Shown here: positions 6,458 to 11,523 of the stretch, piece after piece
Layout: every line of letters begins with the position of its first letter
Position numbering within the stretch: position 1 is the first letter of the stretch
Source of the DNA: Gallionellaceae bacterium
GTDB taxonomy: Bacteria; Pseudomonadota; Gammaproteobacteria; Burkholderiales; Gallionellaceae
Direction: 5' to 3'
Length of the DNA stretch: 11,523 nt
NCBI GenBank assembly: GCA_021731185.1
Contig: JAKFXW010000092.1
Span: 1-11,523 of the forward strand
Translations under genes and position numbers: made by a program
The notes under the pieces: generated by a model
Told to the model about the DNA's origin: nothing
Seen by the model: only the letters and a program-made list of their open reading frames with translations
Database searches by the model: none

Positions 6458-8008
6458 TTATTTCAAAGCAATCAGCGAATGTCCGGTCATTTCCGTTGGC
6501 TGCGGCAAACCCATCATCGCCAGCAGGGTCGGCGCAACATCTTGTAATGCGCCATTCGTTGCGATGTTGGCACGCCGACCGATATATAGAAATGGTACAG
6601 GATTAAGCGTATGTGCAGTATGCGCTTGCTGGGTTTCGCGGTCTATCATTTGTTCGGCATTGCCGTGATCGGCAGTGATAACCACCTCGCCGCCCATTTC
6701 TTGCATGGCCTGCACCGCCCGCCCGATGCAAATATCCAACGCCTCGACCGCTTGCACCGCAGCGGTCAGAATGCCGCTGTGCCCGACCATATCGCAGTTG
6801 GCGTAATTACAAACAATGGCCTGATATTGTCCGCTGCGAATCGCTGCCACCAGTTTATCGGTCAACTCGAATGCATTCATTTCCGGCTTCAAATCATACG
6901 TCGCGACCTTGGGCGAGGGCACCATAATGCGTTCTTCTCCGACAAATGGCTGCTCCTGTCCACCGTTAAAAAAATAAGTGACGTGTGCATATTTTTCTGT
7001 TTCTGCAATGCGTAATTGTTTCAGCCCCAGCTTGGAAATATATTCACCAAAGCAATTTTGAATACTGGTGGGAGTGAACGCAGCGGGTACATCAAACTCA
7101 TCGCCATAGCTGCTTAACGTCACGAAGCTGGCCAGCTTTGGGTAGTGCTTGCGTGGAAAATTATTAAAGGCAGGATCAGTCAACGTGCGCGTTAATTGCC
7201 GTGCGCGATCCGCCCGAAAATTCATAAACACCACCACATCATTATCGTGCATATCTGCCGTTGGCAGGCTGGCGGAGTGGATGCTGGTAGCCCGCACAAA
7301 CTCATCATTCTCGCCACGCGCATAAGCCTGTTGCAATGCTGTCAGCGCATCCGGCGCGCTATACGTTGCCTGCCCCAGCGTGAGCAAATCATAAGCGGCT
7401 TCCACTCGCTCCCAGCGATTGTCTCTATCCATCGCAAAATAACGTCCCACAATCGAAGCAATGCGCCCTACACCCAGCGCGCTACATTTATCTTGCAAAC
7501 GTTGCAACGAATTTGCTGCACTGCGCGGTGGCGTGTCCCGACCATCCAAAAAAGCGTGGAGATTTATTTTTTTCAAACCCGCATTCGCAGCCAGTTGCAA
7601 CATGGCGTGGATATGAGTTTCGTGGCTATGCACGCCGCCAGGAGAAAGCAGCCCCATGATGTGTAACGTGCTGCCATGTTGTTTGGCTTGCGCCACAGCC
7701 TGGGTGAAGGCTGGGTTGGTGAAAAAACTGCCATCCTCAATCGCCACATCGACCCGCGTTAATTCCTGGTAAATCACCCGACCCGCGCCAATGTTCAAAT
7801 GCCCCACCTCGGAATTTCCCATCTGCTCACGTGGCAAGCCTACGGATAATTCAGAAGCCTCAATTAAAGTGTGCGGATAATCGCGCCATAACCTATCCCA
7901 ATTGGGCTTGTAGGCATGGGCAATTGCGTTGTGATCAGGATCTTCACGATAGCCAAAACCATCGAGAATGAGCAACAGGACGGGGGTAACTGTCGGAGCG
8001 TTCATCAT
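6458..8008 (-). CDS. gpmI: 2,3-bisphosphoglycerate-independent phosphoglycerate mutase
   Basis: Interconverts 3-phosphoglycerate and 2-phosphoglycerate in glycolysis and gluconeogenesis using two divalent metal ions (usually Mn2+) and a phosphoserine intermediate. The 516-residue length is normal. It has an alkaline-phosphatase-like fold with visible ligands: Asp16 (LILDGFG), the phosphorylated Ser66 (GNSEVGH), His127 (GGVHSHETH), DGRDTPP at 155-161, FRADRAR at 264-270, and the second metal set Asp406/His410 (NCDMVGH), Asp447/His448 (TADHGN) and His466 (AHTLNP). The gene begins with two consecutive ATGs (8006-8008 and 8003-8005) and no clear ribosome site, so the exact start is uncertain by one codon. 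It is the most upstream gene of the minus-strand cluster; envC follows after the repeat-bearing gap. I see no clear promoter upstream. Confidence 0.97.
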   Translation of the reverse strand: MMNAPTVTPVLLLILDGFGYREDPDHNAIAHAYKPNWDRLWRDYPHTLIEASELSVGLPREQMGNSEVGHLNIGAGRVIYQELTRVDVAIEDGSFFTNPAFTQAVAQAKQHGSTLHIMGLLSPGGVHSHETHIHAMLQLAANAGLKKINLHAFLDGRDTPPRSAANSLQRLQDKCSALGVGRIASIVGRYFAMDRDNRWERVEAAYDLLTLGQATYSAPDALTALQQAYARGENDEFVRATSIHSASLPTADMHDNDVVVFMNFRADRARQLTRTLTDPAFNNFPRKHYPKLASFVTLSSYGDEFDVPAAFTPTSIQNCFGEYISKLGLKQLRIAETEKYAHVTYFFNGGQEQPFVGEERIMVPSPKVATYDLKPEMNAFELTDKLVAAIRSGQYQAIVCNYANCDMVGHSGILTAAVQAVEALDICIGRAVQAMQEMGGEVVITADHGNAEQMIDRETQQAHTAHTLNPVPFLYIGRRANIATNGALQDVAPTLLAMMGLPQPTEMTGHSLIALK

Positions 8009-8104
8009 TTAATTAAGTATGCATATTAAAGCGTGTTATTTTAACTTATTTGGCAGAGGCATATCGCGTTCAGAATCATCTATTAATCTCTACGGGTTTA
8101 ATTC

Positions 8105-8184
8105 CCCGCTCCTTGGGGCGGGATGCGGGCAAGCAGCCTGCGGGTTTGATCTTGCAGTTGATACCCCGTATCTGATTGCGGGGT
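8105..8184 (+). repeat. Three consecutive GC-rich hairpins, candidate structured element
   Basis: Hairpin 1 pairs 8105-8112 with 8115-8122 (CCCGCTCC/GGGGCGGG; eight pairs, one T.G, tight 2-base loop). Hairpin 2 pairs 8125-8130 with 8136-8141 (GCGGGC/GCCTGC; six pairs, one G.T, 5-base loop). Hairpin 3 pairs 8163-8170 with 8177-8184 (ACCCCGTA/TGCGGGGT; eight pairs, one T.G, 6-base loop). In all three the single non-Watson-Crick position is G.T on the plus strand and would be A.C on the minus strand, so a plus-strand RNA or single strand folds better. Possible identities are a dispersed palindromic repeat, an end of an IS200/IS605-type or REP-type element, or a small RNA. I cannot assign a family. 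Confidence 0.55.
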
Positions 8185-8194
8185 GGTTCATTAT

Positions 8195-8217
8195 GCTCAG
8201 CAGTGTTAGCTCAGCAG
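8195..8217. repeat. Direct repeat pair, 9 bp
   Basis: GCTCAGCAG occurs at 8195-8203 and again at 8209-8217, separated by TGTTA. It lies just right of the triple-hairpin block and left of the transposase remnant, so it may be a slippage or insertion scar. The short length means chance is possible. Confidence 0.45.
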
Positions 8218-8243
8218 CAGCGATGAATGCATTTGCGTTGCCA

Positions 8244-8459
8244 TCATCTGTAAAGAGATATAGCCCGGATAATCCGCTGATCGCTATTAGTAATTGGAAT
8301 AATACAGCGTTGCTGGCTGATTAAGCCCACCAAGCCTTGGCTGATATCGCTTGGCGAGTGCTGATACTGTGCGGCTTGGGGTTGGGTGATTTGCTGGGCG
8401 TGGAGTAACTCCAACACCTGTGTGCGCTGCACTTCTTGTTGATTCATAAACGTGTCCAT
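8244..8459 (-). pseudogene. Remnant of an insertion-sequence transposase, N-terminal helix-turn-helix part
   Basis: The minus-strand frame beginning MDTFMNQQEVQR (starts at 8459 or 8447) resembles the N-terminal DNA-binding domain of ISNCY-like or related transposases. It shows MNQQEVQRTQVLELLHAQQ, then ITQPQAAQ (first helices of the helix-turn-helix), then GLVGLISQQR, then SDQRIIRAISLYR, in the order expected for that domain. Between ITQPQAAQ and GLVGLIS roughly ten residues seem to be missing compared with the usual spacing, which would remove part of the recognition helix. The frame stops at 8244-8246 (TGA) right after LYR, where the family would continue into the catalytic domain. No catalytic DDE part is found in the window. 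I read it as a decayed, non-functional fragment. The family name is from recall of sequence style and is uncertain. Confidence 0.55.
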
Positions 8460-8505
8460 TCTAGTTATATCCTCCGCTGGTTGAACAGCCGAATGGTGTA
8501 TCACT

Positions 8506-8543
8506 AGCGGACGTTTCTATTTGCCAGAAAGCGGACATTACTA
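8506..8543 (+). repeat. Direct repeats, probable insertion-sequence subterminal sites
   Basis: AGCGGACGTTTCTA (8506-8519) and AGCGGACATTACTA (8530-8543) match at 12 of 14 positions with a 24-bp period. They lie upstream of the transposase remnant, where the outer end of such an element would be. Tandem AGCGGACATT-type motifs are known at the ends of some insertion sequences. No matching opposite end was found on the left side, consistent with a truncated element. They could instead be operator sites for hsdM. Confidence 0.5.
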
Positions 8544-8549
8544 CTTGGG

Positions 8550-8601
8550 GCTAACACCAGGACGAACGGCATATATATCTCGTTTCCCTCTTCGTGTTAG
8601 C
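8550..8601. promoter_or_regulatory. Dyad around an AT-rich core upstream of hsdM, candidate operator/promoter
   Basis: GCTAACAC (8550-8557) and GTGTTAGC (8594-8601) form a perfect 8-bp inverted repeat; extended to 13 bases per arm, 11 of 13 positions pair. The dyad centre (8575.5) falls within ATATATAT (8571-8578). A weak promoter can be drawn with CTAACA (8551-8556) as -35 and TATATC (8574-8579) as -10 at 17-bp spacing, putting one arm over the -35 box and the other near or just past the start site. hsdM begins 41 bp after the right arm. The dyad is seen; its role as operator is inferred. Confidence 0.4.
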
Positions 8602-8642
8602 ATCCGCCGACAACAAAAATACACGCTGACAGGGAACAACGA

Positions 8643-10307
8643 ATGCACTGGATCGCACCCTCCGAACGAGACACCGCCACCGATACCCTTGAAAAGCGCC
8701 TGTGGAATGCCGCCGACCAGTTCCGCGCCAACTCCGGGCTGACTGCGGCGCAGTATTCCGCGCCGGTGCTGGGCCTCATCTTCCTGTTGTTTGCCGAAAC
8801 GCGTTTTGCACTGCGCCGCGAACAACTCGAATCGGCGGGGGCATCCTCCCGCCGCGCCACTTCCCGTACTGACGAACCGGCCGCCTACCATGCCGAGAGC
8901 GTCATATTCTTGCCTGCGACTGCGCGCTTCGCGCATTTACTGAATCTGCCGGAAGGTGCGAATGTCGGTCAAGCGATTAATGACGCGATGGCAGAAATCG
9001 AAAAGTACAATCCGCAACTGGCGGGCGTGTTGCCGCGCACCTATCAAATCTTCACCAGCACACTGCTCAAAGAGTTGCTAAAGAAAGTCTCCGAAATTCC
9101 CGTCAGTCTCGACTACGATGCCTTTGGACGCATCTACGAATACTTCCTCGGCCAATTCGCCCGCACCGAAGGATCAAAGGGCGGCGAGTTCTACACGCCG
9201 AGCTCCATCGTGCGCCTGCTGGTGGAAGTCATCGAGCCGTTTCACGGGCGCATCCTCGACCCTGCCTGCGGCTCCGGTGGCATGTTTGTGCAGAGCGCGC
9301 GCTTCGTGTCGGAACACCAAAAAAATGCCGCCGACGAACTGTTCATCCACGGCGTCGAAAAAACCGACGACACCGGACGCCTGGCGCGCATGAACCTTGC
9401 CATCCACGGCCTCGAAGGCGACATCCGCCACGGCGGCCACATCAACAGCTATTACGACGACCCGCACGAAGCCGTCGGAAAATTCGACTTCGTTCTCGCC
9501 AATCCGCCGTTCAACGTCAACGCTGTGGACAAGGACAGGCTGGCCTCAGACGTGGGTGCCGGTCGCCGCTTCCCATTCGGCGTGCCGCGCACCGACAACG
9601 CCAACATGCTGTGGATACAACTGTTTTATTCCAGCCTGAACGCCCAAGGCCGCGCCGGATTTGTCATGGCCAACTCCGCCAGTGATGCGCGCAGCAGCGA
9701 ACAGGAAATCCGCAAGCAATTGATCGAAGCTCGCGCCGTGGACGTGATGGTCGCCGTCGGCCCCAACATGTTTTACACCGTCACGCTGCCCTGCACCCTG
9801 TGGTTTCTCGACAAAGGCAAATCCAATCTCCCCTCTCCCTCCGGGAGAGGGGTTGGGGGTGAGGGAGGGGTTTCGCGCGCCGACACCATCCTCTTTATTG
9901 ATGCCCGCCACATCAACCGCCAAATCGACCGCGCCCATCGCGACTGGTCGGACGCACAAATCGGCTTCATCGCCAACATCGTGCGGCTGTATCGCGGCGA
10001 AGCGCCGGACACCACCCTGGGCGGAGAAGCAGCCCAAGCCAAGCTGGCGGAAGTGTTTGGCACAACGCTAAGCTATGCCGACATCCCCGGCCTGTGCAAA
10101 GCCGCGACCCTTGCCGAAATTGAAGCCCAAGGCTGGAGCCTAAATCCCGGCCGCTATGTTGGCGTGGCTGCTGGCGAAGCAGTCAGCGACGAGGACTTCA
10201 AGGAAAAACTGGAAACGCTGAACGAGGAACTGGAAGTACTGAATGCACAAGCGCGCGAACTGGAGCAGACCATTGCCTCGAATGCGGCGGAGATTTTGGA
10301 AGCTTAA
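8643..10307 (+). CDS. hsdM: Type I restriction-modification DNA methyltransferase subunit HsdM
   Basis: Modification subunit of a type I restriction-modification system; with HsdS it forms the N6-adenine methyltransferase that protects host DNA and also serves in the restriction complex. The 554-residue protein has an N-terminal helical HsdM domain (about 8-165, with ALEKRLW-like TLEKRLWNAADQFRANSGL). It then has GEFYTP (181-186), the SAM-binding motif I DPACGSGGMF (206-215), the catalytic motif IV NPPF (287-290), and a C-terminal helical tail (about 485-554, ending in a coiled coil). The ATG has an AGGGA ribosome site at 8631-8635. Residues about 394-412 (NLPSPSGRGVGGEGG) are encoded by an inserted palindromic repeat between CTLWFLDKGK and DTILFIDARH, a linker that is normally short; the frame is kept and the catalytic motifs are intact. 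Local G+C is higher than in the neighbouring housekeeping genes, suggesting acquisition by transfer. hsdS overlaps its stop. Confidence 0.95.
   Translation: MHWIAPSERDTATDTLEKRLWNAADQFRANSGLTAAQYSAPVLGLIFLLFAETRFALRREQLESAGASSRRATSRTDEPAAYHAESVIFLPATARFAHLLNLPEGANVGQAINDAMAEIEKYNPQLAGVLPRTYQIFTSTLLKELLKKVSEIPVSLDYDAFGRIYEYFLGQFARTEGSKGGEFYTPSSIVRLLVEVIEPFHGRILDPACGSGGMFVQSARFVSEHQKNAADELFIHGVEKTDDTGRLARMNLAIHGLEGDIRHGGHINSYYDDPHEAVGKFDFVLANPPFNVNAVDKDRLASDVGAGRRFPFGVPRTDNANMLWIQLFYSSLNAQGRAGFVMANSASDARSSEQEIRKQLIEARAVDVMVAVGPNMFYTVTLPCTLWFLDKGKSNLPSPSGRGVGGEGGVSRADTILFIDARHINRQIDRAHRDWSDAQIGFIANIVRLYRGEAPDTTLGGEAAQAKLAEVFGTTLSYADIPGLCKAATLAEIEAQGWSLNPGRYVGVAAGEAVSDEDFKEKLETLNEELEVLNAQARELEQTIASNAAEILEA
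9830..9870 (+). repeat. Palindromic G-run-rich repeat inserted in frame inside hsdM
   Basis: CCCCTCTCCC (9830-9839) and GGGAGAGGGG (9843-9852) form a perfect 10-bp stem with a TCC loop, followed by a G-rich tail to 9870. The pattern CCCTCTCCC...GGGAGAGGG...GGTGAGGG is a dispersed intergenic palindrome I recall from many proteobacterial genomes. Here it is in frame within hsdM and reads as Pro/Ser/Gly residues. The plus strand has five G-runs (9843-9845, 9849-9852, 9855-9859, 9863-9865, 9867-9870) with loops of 1-3 bases, a canonical G-quadruplex pattern. Confidence 0.75.
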
Positions 10308-11523
10308 TGATGGAACTGGGCGAGCTTTCAGAAATGATCGTTGACTGTGAGCATAAAACTGCTCCGACGCAAGAAACTGGCTATCCGTCTATTCGTACGC
10401 CAAATATTGGGCGTGGCTACCTCATATTGGATGGCGTCAATCGGGTATCTGAGGAAACTTACCAACTTTGGACGAAGCGTGCTGTGCCGCAGGCAGGCGA
10501 TATCATCATGGCGCGTGAAGCTCCTGTTGGGAACGCGGCAATGGTTCCTGAAGGACTAAAGCCCTGCCTTGGGCAAAGAACGCTTCTGATTCGTCCTGAC
10601 CGCACAAAAATATCTCCAGCCTTTCTGAATTATTTGCTGAATGGGCCAGAGATTCAAAGTGTCATTCATGCAAAGACAAACGGTGTCACAGTTGCTCACT
10701 TAAATATGAAGGATGTGCGGGCGCTCCCTATTCCAGAGCTTCCGCCGCTCTCAACTCAACGCCGCATAGCAGGCATTCTCTCGGCCTACGACGAGCTGAT
10801 CGAAAACAACCAGCGGCGCATCCGCATACTGGAAGATATGGCGCGCAGCCTCTACCGCGAATGGTTCGTCCACTTCCGCTACCCCGGCCACGAATCCGTC
10901 CCCCTCACCGATTCCCCATTTGGGCAGATACCGCAGGGGTGGGAGGTGCGCAATCTGAAAGACATTGCGAATGTGACTTACGGCTGTGCGCTCAAGTCGC
11001 AAAGCTTTAATGTTGATGGCAACGGGTTGCCTGTTGTGCGCATACGCAACATCCCGACAGGCGCATCAGAAACTTATTCGGCTGAAGAATGCGATGTGAA
11101 GTATCAAATCAACAATGGACACATTCTGGTTGGTATGGATGGCGACTTCCACATGTGTATTTGGTCGAACGGCCTCGCGCTTCAGAATCAGCGAGTGGCG
11201 CGATTTGAATCGCAAGGTGAAATTGGAAACTACCATTTGTTCTTGGCGTTAGAGCGACCAATACAGGAATTCAACATGGCCATCGTAGGCACAACCGTTG
11301 CGCATCTTGGCGACATGCACATCAAAACGATCCCGATTGTTTGGCCACCATCAGCACTACGAGAAAGGGCAAAAGAAATTCTTGAGCCGCTTTCCGAACA
11401 GGTAATCACTTTGAAACGCCAAACCGCCAACCTCCGCCGCACCCGCGACCTGCTGCTGCCGCGTCTGCTGTCGGGGCAGGTGACACTTGATGCACTGAAA
11501 GCTGAATTTGATGAGGTAATGCT
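10307..11523 (+). CDS. hsdS: Type I restriction-modification specificity subunit HsdS, 3' end outside window
   Basis: DNA-recognition subunit that sets the bipartite target of the type I enzyme. The frame starts with ATGATG at 10307 (TAATG overlap with the hsdM stop, indicating translational coupling) and stays open for 405 codons to the window edge; no stop is reached. Order of domains: first target-recognition domain (about 1-145, with DCEHKTAPT and GYPSIRTPNIGRG), first conserved helical spacer (about 146-190, PPLSTQRRIAGILSAYDELI then LEDMARSLYREWFVHF), second recognition domain (about 205-348, starting IPQGWEVRNLKDIA), and second conserved spacer (about 349-405, with LRRTRDLLLPRLLSGQ). 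That last motif normally sits very near the C-terminus, so only a few residues should be missing. G+C is mosaic by hand count: 29/60 (10381-10440) and 25/60 (11101-11160) in the recognition domains, 36/60 (10801-10860) and 38/60 (11401-11460) in the spacers. hsdR is not in view. Confidence 0.93.
   Translation, partial: MMELGELSEMIVDCEHKTAPTQETGYPSIRTPNIGRGYLILDGVNRVSEETYQLWTKRAVPQAGDIIMAREAPVGNAAMVPEGLKPCLGQRTLLIRPDRTKISPAFLNYLLNGPEIQSVIHAKTNGVTVAHLNMKDVRALPIPELPPLSTQRRIAGILSAYDELIENNQRRIRILEDMARSLYREWFVHFRYPGHESVPLTDSPFGQIPQGWEVRNLKDIANVTYGCALKSQSFNVDGNGLPVVRIRNIPTGASETYSAEECDVKYQINNGHILVGMDGDFHMCIWSNGLALQNQRVARFESQGEIGNYHLFLALERPIQEFNMAIVGTTVAHLGDMHIKTIPIVWPPSALRERAKEILEPLSEQVITLKRQTANLRRTRDLLLPRLLSGQVTLDALKAEFDEVM

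Larger units (their letters stand above)
8009..8642. other. Accessory boundary region between gpmI and hsdM, no intact gene
   Basis: This 634-bp stretch lies between divergent genes and contains no intact coding region. From left to right it holds an AT-rich start near gpmI, a GC-rich triple-hairpin block (8105-8184), a 9-bp direct repeat pair (8195-8217), a transposase remnant on the minus strand (8244-8459), a 14-bp direct repeat pair (8506-8543), and a dyad around an AT-rich core upstream of hsdM (8550-8601). It looks like scar tissue at the junction of the conserved cluster and the restriction-modification locus. Confidence 0.7.

Noticed and set aside
7196..7666. Plus-strand open frame of 156 codons inside gpmI
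   Set aside because: It is antisense to a highly conserved enzyme with all its metal ligands in place; the translation is His- and Ile-rich shadow sequence.
8019..8324. Open frame of 101 codons on the plus strand to the right of gpmI
   Set aside because: It runs straight through the three GC-rich hairpins and across the antisense of the transposase remnant, has no ribosome site, and its translation shows no recognisable domain.
8541..8936. Minus-strand open frame of 131 codons over the 5' end of hsdM
   Set aside because: It is a shadow of the GC-rich hsdM frame; the hsdM reading on the plus strand is unmistakable and the antisense protein resembles nothing I know.
8643..11523. A BREX, DISARM or other newer defence system
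   Set aside because: Only hsdM and hsdS are visible, with classical type I domain order; no phosphatase, helicase or protease partner of those systems is in the window.

Overview
The window looks like a chromosomal segment from a betaproteobacterium, probably in or near the Nitrosomonadales/Gallionellaceae. That is an inference from gene order and protein style; no rRNA or other marker is present. It has a conserved housekeeping part (about 1-8008) and an accessory part (about 8009-11523). The boundary shows in base composition: my hand count is 27/60 G+C for 4081-4140 (ctpA) and 41/60 for 9241-9300 (hsdM).

Region 1 (3-2567, plus strand) holds the 3' end of a deoxynucleoside kinase gene followed by panB, panC and panD. 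PanB makes ketopantoate, PanD makes beta-alanine, and PanC joins pantoate to beta-alanine to give pantothenate. Only the ketopantoate reductase step (panE or ilvC) is not in view. panD is set apart by 84 bp that contain a good -10 sequence.

Region 2 (2575-8008, minus strand, convergent with panD by 7 bp) reads gpmI > envC > ctpA > moeB-like: a glycolytic phosphoglycerate mutase, a degenerate-LytM amidase activator, an S41 carboxyl-terminal processing protease and an E1-like adenylyltransferase. An inverted pair of palindromic repeats lies between gpmI and envC. The envC-ctpA gap (229 bp) carries only weak promoter-like and hairpin signals.

Region 3 (8009-8642) has no intact gene. It holds three consecutive GC-rich hairpins whose G.T wobbles all favour the plus strand, a remnant of an insertion-sequence transposase, a direct-repeat pair that probably marks one end of that element, and a 52-bp dyad centred on an AT-rich core just upstream of hsdM.

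Region 4 (8643-11523, plus strand) is a type I restriction-modification locus: hsdM, then hsdS joined by a TAATG stop/start overlap. hsdS runs off the right edge with no stop codon, and hsdR is not in view. hsdM carries an in-frame palindromic, G-run-rich intergenic-type repeat that adds roughly 15-20 residues to a linker after the catalytic core. I did not find evidence of a wholly new multi-gene system. The least ordinary features are the repeat inside hsdM, the triple-hairpin module and the dyad at the hsdM promoter region.
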